A DNA stretch of 64,000 nucleotides from an uncultured Selenomonadales bacterium (GTDB lineage Bacteria; Bacillota; Negativicutes; DSM-1736; Dendrosporobacteraceae), in assembly GCA_946407015.1 (NCBI GenBank), contig CAMJML010000008.1:86820-150819 (forward strand). Direction: 5' to 3'. Below the pieces are notes generated by a model. It did no database searches. It was not told where the DNA came from and worked only from the letters and a program-made list of their open reading frames with translations. Position numbers and translations under genes: made by a program. Each line of letters begins with the position of its first letter. Positions within the stretch are counted from its first letter, which is position 1. This document shows positions 16,778 to 25,006 of the stretch, one piece after another.

Positions 16778-16835
16778 AGCTGATCAGAAAACTGAAGGCT
16801 AAGAAAAGTCTTAACGGATTTTTCTTAGCCTTTTT
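16778..16835 (+). promoter_or_regulatory. Recurrent terminator-coupled leader, copy 7
   Basis: AGC (16778-16780) pairs with GCT (16798-16800), TCAG (16784-16787) with CTGA (16792-16795), and TGA faces AG. GGCTAAGAAAA (16797-16807) forms a terminator with TTTTTCTTAGCC (16819-16830), then TTTTT. It follows copy 6 on the same predicted transcript, giving two attenuators in series ahead of the corrinoid protein. Confidence 0.8.
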
Positions 16836-16873
16836 AATTTGCTTAAGAATAACAAATTGGAGGTTGTTTTTCC

Positions 16874-17530
16874 ATGATACAAAATCAAGAAGAACTCATT
16901 AAGCAATTATCAGATGCGGTAGTCGATATGGATGAAGATAAGGCTGTTGAACTGGCCAACCAAATTGTTGAACAGGGAATTGATGCTTATCTCGCCATTG
17001 ATCAGGGATTGTCGGACGGCATGAGCCGGGCCGGTCAGTTATTTGAAGAGGAAGAGTATTTTATTCCGGAATTGCTTATGTGCTCCGATGCCATGTATGC
17101 CGGTTTGGAAGTGCTGCGGCCGCATTTGAAAATCCAGCATGAAGGCGAAAGAGAGATTGTTGTGATTGGCGTTATTGAAGGTGACACACATGATATTGGC
17201 AAAAATTTGGTCAAAATCATGCTGGAAACTTCCGGGTATGAGGTGATTGATTTAGGGCGGGATATTCCGCCACAGGATTTTGTTCAGGTTGCTAAAGAAA
17301 AGAACGCTCACATTATCGCGTTGTCTACCTTAATGACCACAACGATGGATGGTATGGCTGAGGTCATCCGGATCCTGAACCGGGAACAAGTCCGCAATAG
17401 TTTTAAAGTCATGATTGGGGGCGGACCAATATCTCAGGCATTTGCCGATAAAATCGGGGCTGATGCTTATGCTTCCAACGCTGCTGAAGCCGTACGCATT
17501 GCCCGTAAACTGCTTGGAGGGGCTGCGTAG
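16874..17530 (+). CDS. Corrinoid protein (methyltransferase cognate, MtbC/MtaC-like)
   Basis: A 218-residue cytosolic B12 carrier. Residues 1-90 form the helical cap domain (LSDGMSRAGQLFEEEEYFIPELL), followed by a Rossmann-like corrinoid domain. The base-off/His-on motif is present: GDTHDIG (Asp104, His106, Gly109), STL (151-153) and GGG (182-184). Such proteins take a methyl group from a methyltransferase and pass it to a second one. It is the first gene of the operon, after two tandem attenuators, with GGAGG 9 nt before the ATG. Confidence 0.92.
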   Translation: MIQNQEELIKQLSDAVVDMDEDKAVELANQIVEQGIDAYLAIDQGLSDGMSRAGQLFEEEEYFIPELLMCSDAMYAGLEVLRPHLKIQHEGEREIVVIGVIEGDTHDIGKNLVKIMLETSGYEVIDLGRDIPPQDFVQVAKEKNAHIIALSTLMTTTMDGMAEVIRILNREQVRNSFKVMIGGGPISQAFADKIGADAYASNAAEAVRIARKLLGGAA

Positions 17531-17638
17531 TGCAGCAGCCAAATGACTGCGCGGTTAAGCAGTCTACCAACCGTTTGCCGCTGTGCAGGGAAGTTGGCTA
17601 TACGGTAAAATTTAATGAACGTGTAAGGAGTGTCTGAC

Positions 17639-18661
17639 GTGAGTGCATTGAGCCAAGAGGAGCGATTGACAAGAGTACTGGATAAGAAAAATATCGACCG
17701 GCCACCGGTCATCTGCACCGGTGGAATGATGAATGCAGCCATTGTGGATGTCATGAAGGCGACCGGACATACTTTGCCGGAAGCCCATACCGACGCTAAC
17801 TTGATGGCCGAATTGGCACTCGATGTTTCTCGCCACACTGGTTTTGAAAATCTCGGAATTCCTTTTTGTATGACGGTTGAGGCCGAAGTATTAGGCAGTG
17901 AAGTGACTTATGGTACATTAGCCTGCGAACCCAAGATTGTCCGGGAGATTTATCAGTCGGTTAACGACGTCACTCTGAACAATATTCCGGCAATGCTGCA
18001 GTCAGGGCGGATGGATACCGTCATTCAAGCGACTTATTTATTGTCGCGCAAAGAACCGGATATTCCGGTTATCGGCAACTTGACTGGGCCAATTAGTACA
18101 GCTGCCTCTTTAGTTGATCCTGTGTTGTTTTTAAAAGAACTGCGAAAAAGCCGGGAGGGGGCTCACCGGGTGCTTGACTATGTCAGTGACCTGTTGATAG
18201 GTTTTGCCAAAGAATTAGTAGACAATGGTGCGACCGCCATTTCGATTGGTGATCCTACCGCGACCGGTGAGATCTTAGGTCCCAAAATGTTTAATGAGTA
18301 TGCGGTAAGATATCTGAATAAAATCATTGACGCCATCCACGCGCAGGGCGCCCCGGTAATTGTTCATATCTGCGGCAATATGTCGTCCGTAAGGCAGTCA
18401 ATCCCTGATATCAGGGCCAATGCCATCAGTACGGACGCCATCGTGGATTTACGCCGGTTGAAGCAGGATTTTACCAGCCTTACGACGATGGGGAATTTAA
18501 GCACTTATTTGCTGGAATACGGACCGACGGAGAAAGTGGCCGAACGGGCCCGGTTGCTGGTCCGGGATGGGGTTGACATTATTTCTCCGGCCTGCGGGCT
18601 GAGTACTTCTACCCGGTTGGCCCATATTCAGGCCATGACCGCAGCCGTCAGGGAGGGATAA
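17639..18661 (+). CDS. Methylcobamide:thiol-type methyltransferase (MtaA/UroD superfamily)
   Basis: A 340-residue UroD-fold barrel. The zinc/thiol motif is present: His243 and Cys245 in VHICGN and Cys319 in SPACGLST, the three-residue set used by MtaA, MtbA and CmuA to activate a thiol. Methyl groups would pass between the adjacent corrinoid protein and a thiol or tetrahydrofolate-type acceptor. The GTG at 17639 lies 8 nt after AAGGAG; a GTG at 17630 overlaps the ribosome binding site. One base separates its stop from the activator gene. Confidence 0.88.
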   Translation: MSALSQEERLTRVLDKKNIDRPPVICTGGMMNAAIVDVMKATGHTLPEAHTDANLMAELALDVSRHTGFENLGIPFCMTVEAEVLGSEVTYGTLACEPKIVREIYQSVNDVTLNNIPAMLQSGRMDTVIQATYLLSRKEPDIPVIGNLTGPISTAASLVDPVLFLKELRKSREGAHRVLDYVSDLLIGFAKELVDNGATAISIGDPTATGEILGPKMFNEYAVRYLNKIIDAIHAQGAPVIVHICGNMSSVRQSIPDIRANAISTDAIVDLRRLKQDFTSLTTMGNLSTYLLEYGPTEKVAERARLLVRDGVDIISPACGLSTSTRLAHIQAMTAAVREG

Positions 18662-18662
18662 A

Positions 18663-20333
18663 ATGTCGGAAATTACCTTTATACAGGCCGGGCGGCAGGT
18701 GACATTGCCTGTATCGCCGGGGACATCGCTGCTGGATGCAACCCGTAAGCATGGAATCTTACTGGAGTCCCCTTGTAACGGCAATGGCACCTGCGGTAAA
18801 TGCAAAGTAAAGATTGTGCAACAGTCTGAAACTGGGCAACCGGCTGAGGGTTCACCGCTGCTTACTGAGGAAGAACGGCAGCAAGGCATTGTGTTGGCTT
18901 GCGTTACTCCGGTTGACCGGAACATGACGGTGGAAATCCTATCCCGGCAAGACAGCCGTAATGTTCAGATTATCCAGCACGGGATGAGCCTGGAGATTGA
19001 TCTTCAGCCGGCTATTCTCAAGCGCTATGATACTGCCCGTGATACAACCGAAGTGTGGACCGTTGGTCACCTGCTGGGACTGGAAACGGGTGATACCGGT
19101 CAGGAAAACTACGGTCTGGTGGTCGATATCGGCACAACCACCCTGGTGGCCGCTTTGTTTGATCTTCATAGTGGCCGGGAAGTTGGCTCGGTTGCCAGAC
19201 TGAATCCGCAAAGCCATCATGCGCAAGATGTCTTATCCAGGATTAAGCTTGCTTCAACTGCCGACGGATTGGCTGTATTGCATTCCAAGTTTATCACGGT
19301 GCTCAATGCGATGATTGCTGAGCTGGCCCAAGAAACCGGTATTCAATCCAAGCGTATCTATGAAATTATTTTCAGCGGCAACACCTGTATGCTGCATTTA
19401 GCATTGGCCGTAGATCCGTCATCATTAGGCAAGTATCCGTATACGCCGGCGATCAACGGCGGTTCTGTCCATCAAGCCAGTGAGTATGGCATCCGGGGGG
19501 CTGAGTTTGCGCAAATCTATTTGCCGCCGGTCATGTCAGCCTATGTCGGCGCCGATATTACGTCCGGCATATTGGCCGCTGAGCTTAAAGAGCGGCGAGG
19601 GCTGACGCTGTTTGTGGATGTTGGCACCAACGGGGAAATGGTGTTAGCGGCAGACGGAAAACTATTGGCTACCTCAACAGCTGCCGGACCGGCTTTTGAG
19701 GGGATGAATATTGAGCATGGCATGCGGGCCGCCCCGGGAGCGATTGAAAAATTTTCAATCCAGGATAATGGCCTGGTTGAAATAAAGACCATTGGCGATC
19801 AGAGCGCGATTGGTATTTGTGGCAGCGGTTTGCTGGATATTGTCGGTGAACTGGTCAAACATGGCTTTATCCAGGGCAGCGGCAAATTTCGGGAATCGGT
19901 TGCCAAGCCGGAACTGAATGAGCGGCTGATCAAAAAAGACGGCAAAACAGTTTTCCAGGTTGCCGATGCGGTTTGGTTATCCCAGAAAGATATCCGCCAG
20001 GTTCAACTGGCCAAAGGAGCCATCCGGGCCGGGATTGAGGCATTGCTGGCGCAAAACGGGGTTTTACCTGAACAGGTTAACCGGGTTTATATCGCCGGAT
20101 CTTTCGGGTATCACCTGAACCCGGCAAGTTTGATTCACATTGGCATGCTGCCGGCCGCTTTTGCGGATAAGATTGAATTTCTTGGCAACACCTCCAAGAC
20201 TGGCGGGCAGGCCTTGCTATTAAATCAGCCTGTCCGGCAAACCATGAGTCAGCTCGTGCAGCAAGTTGAAGTTCTGGAACTGGCCACGATGACGAACTTT
20301 GATAAATTATTTGTTGCTTGCCTTAATTTTTAA
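18663..20333 (+). CDS. 2Fe-2S/ASKHA (DUF4445) reductive activator of corrinoid protein
   Basis: A 556-residue protein with an N-terminal plant-type [2Fe-2S] domain (Cys38, Cys44, Cys47, Cys80) and a large C-terminal ASKHA ATPase-like domain (VVDIGTTTLVAALFD, FVDVGTNGEMVLA, GICGSGLLDIVGEL). This architecture matches RACo/RACE proteins, which use ATP to return oxidised Co(II) corrinoid to Co(I). GGAGGGATAA precedes the ATG, two bases after the methyltransferase stop. Because no NifH is encoded nearby, a second role as electron donor to the NifDK-like pair is conceivable but speculative. Confidence 0.9.
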   Translation: MSEITFIQAGRQVTLPVSPGTSLLDATRKHGILLESPCNGNGTCGKCKVKIVQQSETGQPAEGSPLLTEEERQQGIVLACVTPVDRNMTVEILSRQDSRNVQIIQHGMSLEIDLQPAILKRYDTARDTTEVWTVGHLLGLETGDTGQENYGLVVDIGTTTLVAALFDLHSGREVGSVARLNPQSHHAQDVLSRIKLASTADGLAVLHSKFITVLNAMIAELAQETGIQSKRIYEIIFSGNTCMLHLALAVDPSSLGKYPYTPAINGGSVHQASEYGIRGAEFAQIYLPPVMSAYVGADITSGILAAELKERRGLTLFVDVGTNGEMVLAADGKLLATSTAAGPAFEGMNIEHGMRAAPGAIEKFSIQDNGLVEIKTIGDQSAIGICGSGLLDIVGELVKHGFIQGSGKFRESVAKPELNERLIKKDGKTVFQVADAVWLSQKDIRQVQLAKGAIRAGIEALLAQNGVLPEQVNRVYIAGSFGYHLNPASLIHIGMLPAAFADKIEFLGNTSKTGGQALLLNQPVRQTMSQLVQQVEVLELATMTNFDKLFVACLNF

Positions 20334-20353
20334 CATAACATCAGGAGGAGATC

Positions 20354-21025
20354 ATGAGCAAAGCAGACGTAGAAACCGTCAAGCCACTAAGTTGCAGTGA
20401 ATGTGGGGTATTCAACTGTCATAGCAAGAAACAAACTTTTCCCGATTTTTGTTTAACAACCAATACCGATCAGGCTGAGCTGGAAAAAGTGGTCGATTTG
20501 TACCGGGGCAATGATTTAACAGCCAGAATTGCCCGGACTGCCGCTGAAATTGAAGGATTGTATTACGGGAAGCTGACCAGGGTGGAAGAGATTATTGCCT
20601 TTGCCAAACGGCTGGGGGCTAAAAAGATTGGCATTGCCACCTGTATTGGTCTTATCAATGAAACCAAGATCTTCACTAAAATTCTGAAAGCCAAGGGATT
20701 GGAAAGTTATAGTGTGCTATGTAAAGTGGGTGCGGTTGATAAGAGTCAGGTAGCCATACCGGATGAGTTGAAAGTCAATAAAGGCTGTCATGAATCGCTG
20801 TGCAATCCGGTCATGCAGGCAACTTTACTGAATCAACAGCAAACTGATCTGAATGTCATCAATGGATTGTGCGTAGGGCATGATTCTTTGTTTATTAAGT
20901 ATTCGGAAGCACCGGTAACCACCCTGATTACCAAAGACCGGGTTACCGGGCATAATCCGGCGGCTGCCCTCTATACCAGTGGATTTTATTATAAGCGTTT
21001 GTTACAGGAGGAGAAAGATTCCTAA
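20354..21025 (+). CDS. DUF1847 metal-binding protein
   Basis: A 223-residue protein. The N-terminus CSECGVFNCHSKKQTFPDFC has four cysteines and a histidine likely to hold a metal or Fe-S cluster; later KIGIATCIGLINETK and NVINGLCVGHDSLFIKYS are conserved blocks of DUF1847. To my knowledge this family is often found beside corrinoid methyltransferase genes in anaerobes, but no activity is established. AGGAGGAGATC precedes the ATG; spacing of 20 bp from the activator supports one operon. Confidence 0.8.
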   Translation: MSKADVETVKPLSCSECGVFNCHSKKQTFPDFCLTTNTDQAELEKVVDLYRGNDLTARIARTAAEIEGLYYGKLTRVEEIIAFAKRLGAKKIGIATCIGLINETKIFTKILKAKGLESYSVLCKVGAVDKSQVAIPDELKVNKGCHESLCNPVMQATLLNQQQTDLNVINGLCVGHDSLFIKYSEAPVTTLITKDRVTGHNPAAALYTSGFYYKRLLQEEKDS

Positions 21026-21096
21026 GTAAAGGCAGCGTAGGATATTGACCATCAAACATTTGGCAATAGGACTAAATGCTAGAGGAGGGAACAGGA

Positions 21097-22110
21097 TTGA
21101 ACTCACGAGAAGTTCTGTTAAAAACCATTCAGCGGGATACGTTACCCAAGCGTGACCGGCCGGCGTCAGCATTGTTATCAGGGGCTACCTGGACATTCCG
21201 GCAAAAGGGCTTATCTCTAAAAGATGTACTGGAACAGCCGCAGTTTGCCATAAGCGCAATTTGCGAAATGAACGCCTTGATTCAATCCGATATTGTCTGG
21301 CCTGGTTCGGGTTTTCATAATCTGCTTGTTCATATCTTTGGCGGAAAAATTAAGTTTCGGCCGCAAGGGAATATTGATGTTCACGAGCCTGCCTTCCAAT
21401 CCATTGCCGAACTGGATGGAGCTGACTTAAATCAAATCGGTCAGCATGAGTGGATTGTGACAATCCGGTCCATAATTGAAGCGGTTCATCAGAATATCGG
21501 CCAGGAATTTCTGATTGGCACTTCGAGCTGGGGACCTTTTACACTGGCCGGACAATTTTACGGAGTTGAGCGTTTGATGGCCGGCATTCATGCCTTAATG
21601 GAACTGATGACAGAGGTGTGCTACCGGTACTTGGCTCCCGCGATTCCTAAAGGAGCGTCTATGCTGTCCATTGCTGAACCAACGGCATCAGGTGATCTTA
21701 TTTCATTGAAACATTTTGAAGAATTTGTCGCTCCTTATCTGCAGAAGGTCATTGCCAGGCTGAAAGAACAGAATGCGTTAATCACCCTGCACATCTGCGG
21801 TAATATTAAAGACCGTCTGCATTTGGCACCAGCCATCGGGGTGGATTTATTGTCGGTTGACTATAAGGTTGATCTGGTGGCGGCCCAAAGGCAACTGCAA
21901 GGGAAGATCGCACTGGCCGGTAATGTCAATCCGATTTTACTCAAAGACGGATCACCGGAAGACGTGCAAACCGCCGCAGTGGCTTGTCTGGAAGCAGCCT
22001 ATGCCGATAATTTTATTCTCATGCCGGGGTGTGATATTCCGCCGGCTGTGCCTTTGGAGAATGTGGTCGCTTTTATCAAAGCCGGTGCCAAATGGCGGCC
22101 ACCAGGATGA
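21097..22110 (+). CDS. Second UroD-family methyltransferase
   Basis: A 337-residue UroD-fold protein, divergent from the first methyltransferase of the operon. It keeps the thiol/zinc set His232 and Cys234 (LHICGN) and Cys312 (MPGCDIPP). One UroD-type protein usually loads and the other unloads the methyl-corrinoid; which does which is not evident. Start chosen as TTG 21097, 8 nt after AGGAGG; the ATG at 21076 precedes the ribosome binding site. Followed 60 bp later by the NifD-like gene. Confidence 0.85.
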   Translation: MNSREVLLKTIQRDTLPKRDRPASALLSGATWTFRQKGLSLKDVLEQPQFAISAICEMNALIQSDIVWPGSGFHNLLVHIFGGKIKFRPQGNIDVHEPAFQSIAELDGADLNQIGQHEWIVTIRSIIEAVHQNIGQEFLIGTSSWGPFTLAGQFYGVERLMAGIHALMELMTEVCYRYLAPAIPKGASMLSIAEPTASGDLISLKHFEEFVAPYLQKVIARLKEQNALITLHICGNIKDRLHLAPAIGVDLLSVDYKVDLVAAQRQLQGKIALAGNVNPILLKDGSPEDVQTAAVACLEAAYADNFILMPGCDIPPAVPLENVVAFIKAGAKWRPPG

Positions 22111-22179
22111 GGTCGATGTAGCTGCAATTTTCATTGAAGGATTTCACTAAAGCAATTTTTTGAGGAAGGTATGATATTC

Positions 22180-23667
22180 ATGAGTTATTTTGATCAAAAA
22201 GAGCCGCCGCGGCGCGAAGCGCGCTTAAATGCCTGCATTGCCTGTGGCGGGACATTGGATAAAATGGCCAATCGTAAAATGAGCTGCTGCCTGCCTGATG
22301 GGGAACGGGCTTTTTCACAGAACTCCATTTGTTTGCTATTACCGGCGCTCGGAATGATGAACAGCATTCCCAATAGTGTTGTGCTCATGCATGGCGCTAT
22401 CGGCTGTGGTTCATCCTCCCATGGCGGCAATGCCGGTGTGCGGGCCGGGAATAATCACCGCTGGGGCGTTGTCAAAGATGCCACCTGGATCTCTACTGCC
22501 TTGTCGGAACATGATGTCATTGGCGGCGGGGAAGAGAAATTAGCAGCGGCAATCCGGGAAATCGATGAACGCTATCAGCCGGTCATCATCTTTGTGGTGG
22601 CAAGCTGTGTACCGGGAATTATCGGGGACGACATTGACGGCTTGGCTCAGCAACTGCAGCCTGAAATAAAAGCCCACATTTTACCGGTACATTGCGAAGG
22701 GTTTAAGACGAAAATATGGGCTACGGCCTATGATGCCGTTTACCATGCCATTGGCCGGGTATTCCTTAAGGAGGCTGCCGACAGTGGCAAACAGGCCGAG
22801 AAACCCATTGTCAATTTAATGAATGTGTCTTCGATGGGCCGAGTGGATGAGGTTGAGCTGGAGCGGCTGCTTAAGGCGCTGGGCTTTGATGTCAATATAT
22901 TTCCGGTGTTTGCACAACCGGACAAAATGACTGCCGTGACACAAGCCCAATTGTCGGTGAGTACTTGCCCGACCCATGATGACTATTTATTGCAGTACCT
23001 GGAGGAAAAATACGGCATCCCTTATGTTTTGCGCCATATGCCAATTGGCATCGAAAATACCGGCCTGTGGATCCGGGACATTGCCAGCCACTTTGGCCTT
23101 CAGGAGCAAGCCGAACAACTGATTGCGGCAGAGGAACAAGAACTGAAAGCCGCGTTAGCGGAATTTAAACCGTTTTTTGCCGGTAAAAAAGCCTTTGTCA
23201 GTGCCGGGGAGTTTCGGGCGTTATCGACGGCTATTCTGCTGGCCGAACTAGGCTTTGAGGTGGTTGCAGTGAGGTCATTTCATCATGATGAATTTGCTGA
23301 CAGCGAATATGAAAAGCTGGTGAAAGTGACTGAGAAAGAAATCCCGCTGAATATTGCCAACTGCCAGCCGTTCGAAGAAGCTAATTTGTTACGCAGAATC
23401 AAACCCGATATTTTTCTCGGGCACATGAATGGCAATGCTACAGCGGCTAAGTCCGGTGTGGCCACCCATGTAATTTACAATGTCGGGTTGCAGTATGTTG
23501 GCTACAAAGGTGCTTACGAACTGGCACGGCGTTTGTACCGCCAGTTGCAGAATCCCCAATTCAACCACAAACTCGGCCGCTGGACCAAGCTCCCTTACAG
23601 TGACAGCTGGTATGAGCAAGATCCGTTTAAATACATTCAGCAGCCGGAGGTGGGAGCAGGTGAGTAA
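22180..23667 (+). CDS. Nitrogenase component 1-like protein, NifD type
   Basis: A 495-residue NifD homologue. P-cluster-type cysteines are Cys51, Cys76 (HGAIGCG) and Cys143 (ASCVPGIIGDDI). Cys263, twelve residues before EEKYGIP, matches the cofactor ligand NifD Cys275, and His430 (ATHVIYNVG) matches His442. Spacings (25, 67, 120, 167) nearly equal those of NifD (26, 66, 121, 167). In the CEGF segment, positions of Gln191 and His195 of Mo-nitrogenase appear to be Trp180 and Tyr184. The N-terminus adds Cys19, Cys22, Cys36 and Cys37. ATG 22180 is preceded by GAGGAAGG; ATG 22171 is the alternative. Not a tetrapyrrole reductase subunit by these ligands. Confidence 0.88.
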   Translation: MSYFDQKEPPRREARLNACIACGGTLDKMANRKMSCCLPDGERAFSQNSICLLLPALGMMNSIPNSVVLMHGAIGCGSSSHGGNAGVRAGNNHRWGVVKDATWISTALSEHDVIGGGEEKLAAAIREIDERYQPVIIFVVASCVPGIIGDDIDGLAQQLQPEIKAHILPVHCEGFKTKIWATAYDAVYHAIGRVFLKEAADSGKQAEKPIVNLMNVSSMGRVDEVELERLLKALGFDVNIFPVFAQPDKMTAVTQAQLSVSTCPTHDDYLLQYLEEKYGIPYVLRHMPIGIENTGLWIRDIASHFGLQEQAEQLIAAEEQELKAALAEFKPFFAGKKAFVSAGEFRALSTAILLAELGFEVVAVRSFHHDEFADSEYEKLVKVTEKEIPLNIANCQPFEEANLLRRIKPDIFLGHMNGNATAAKSGVATHVIYNVGLQYVGYKGAYELARRLYRQLQNPQFNHKLGRWTKLPYSDSWYEQDPFKYIQQPEVGAGE

Positions 23668-25006
23668 TTATATCGAGCGTCCTCGTTATACTTGTGCTTT
23701 GGGCGGGGCTATCGCCACCGTTGAGGCTTTGCCACGCACCATCCCTATCTTACATGCTCCGCCAGGGTGTGCCAGCAATACGGCCTGGACTCAAGCCGGC
23801 GGTTGCGGCTTGCAGGTGGGCGGTTATTGTGGCGGATTGAGTATGCCGGGCACTAACGTTCAGGAACGGGAAGTGGTGTTCGGCGGTACGGAGCGTCTTG
23901 AAGAACAAGTAAAAAATTCGCTGGATGTGATGGATGGCGATTTATATTTTATTCTCACAAGCTGTGTGACTGAGGTCATCGGTGATGATATTGGCGCCGT
24001 TGTCAGTCAGTTCCGGTCCGCCGGGGTAGAAATTATTGCGGCTGAAACCGGCGGTTTTAGAGGAAACTCCTATGTCGGCTATGATCTGGTTCTCCAAAGT
24101 CTTTGGAAAAATTTCATTCCGGTTACGGGGGAAAAGGTCAAGGGGAAAGTCAACTTGTGGGGAGTGCCGCCTTATTATGACGTATTCTGGCGGGGCAATC
24201 TGGCAGGATTACGAGAGCTGTTGATCAGCCTGGGACTGGAGGTCAATACCTTCTTTACCGTGGATGATATGCTTGAAACCATTCAGCAGGCCGGTCAAGC
24301 GGAACTCAATATCGTGGTTTCCGATGTTTATGGCTTGGGTGCTGCTCAATATGCTCATGAGCGCCATGGAATTCCTTTTATTCAGAGCTCCTTGCCTATC
24401 GGGCCTTCAGCCAGCAGTGAATTTTTGCAAAAAGTCGGTACAGCACTGCAGCTCGAGGAGCAGTTTGTGCAACTGGTGATTACCAAAGCGAATCAACGCT
24501 ATTATCAACTGCTTGACCCGATGACCGACTGCTTTAATGATGTGGATTTGCAACGGTATGCGGCTGTGGTTGGTGATGCCAATTATGTCATTGCCATTAA
24601 TCGCTTTCTCATTGAAGATCTGGGCTGGCTGCCAAAGGCTGTTGCCATTACCGATGCGCTTTATCCGGAGCAACTGGACGGACTGGCACAAAAAATTGTA
24701 CCTTTGCCATCAGGCATACAGCCGCACGTATTTTTCTCGACCAACACCAATGACATTCGCAAACTGATTGCAGCATATTGGCATGAGCAGCAAGGTGGTT
24801 TTGGAAAATATGCCAATCCATTGTCACCGGCTTTTGTTATTGGCAGTGCTTTAGACCGGGAACTGGCCAAAGATATCGGTGCGGCTCACTTAAGCGTCAG
24901 TTTTCCTGTCGCCAACAGGGCGGTGATCGGACGCGGGTATACCGGGTTTAGTGGCGGATTGTACCTTATTGAGGATATGGTCAGTACCATTATTATTGGC
25001 AGGTAA
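23660..25006 (+). CDS. Nitrogenase component 1-like protein, NifK type
   Basis: A 448-residue partner of the NifD-like protein. Cys12 (YTCALGGA), Cys37 (APPGCASN) and Cys102 (LTSCVTEVIGDD) match the P-cluster ligands Cys70, Cys95 and Cys153 of NifK; it lacks the long N-terminal extension of true NifK. Between the second and third ligands sits a Gly/Cys-rich insert with Cys49 and Cys57. GTG start at 23660 overlaps the NifD-like stop by 8 bp, so the subunits are translationally coupled and likely form a heterotetramer. A terminator follows, ending the operon. Confidence 0.87.
   Translation: MSNYIERPRYTCALGGAIATVEALPRTIPILHAPPGCASNTAWTQAGGCGLQVGGYCGGLSMPGTNVQEREVVFGGTERLEEQVKNSLDVMDGDLYFILTSCVTEVIGDDIGAVVSQFRSAGVEIIAAETGGFRGNSYVGYDLVLQSLWKNFIPVTGEKVKGKVNLWGVPPYYDVFWRGNLAGLRELLISLGLEVNTFFTVDDMLETIQQAGQAELNIVVSDVYGLGAAQYAHERHGIPFIQSSLPIGPSASSEFLQKVGTALQLEEQFVQLVITKANQRYYQLLDPMTDCFNDVDLQRYAAVVGDANYVIAINRFLIEDLGWLPKAVAITDALYPEQLDGLAQKIVPLPSGIQPHVFFSTNTNDIRKLIAAYWHEQQGGFGKYANPLSPAFVIGSALDRELAKDIGAAHLSVSFPVANRAVIGRGYTGFSGGLYLIEDMVSTIIIGR

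Noticed and set aside
16874..25006. A true nitrogen-fixing nif cluster
   Set aside because: No nifH, nifB, nifE or nifN is present, the residues beside the cofactor differ from NifD, and the operon partners are corrinoid methyltransferase genes.
22180..25006. Protochlorophyllide, chlorophyllide or F430 (CfbCD) reductase-like subunits
   Set aside because: Those lack the cofactor Cys/His ligands that are kept here, and no tetrapyrrole pathway genes accompany the pair.
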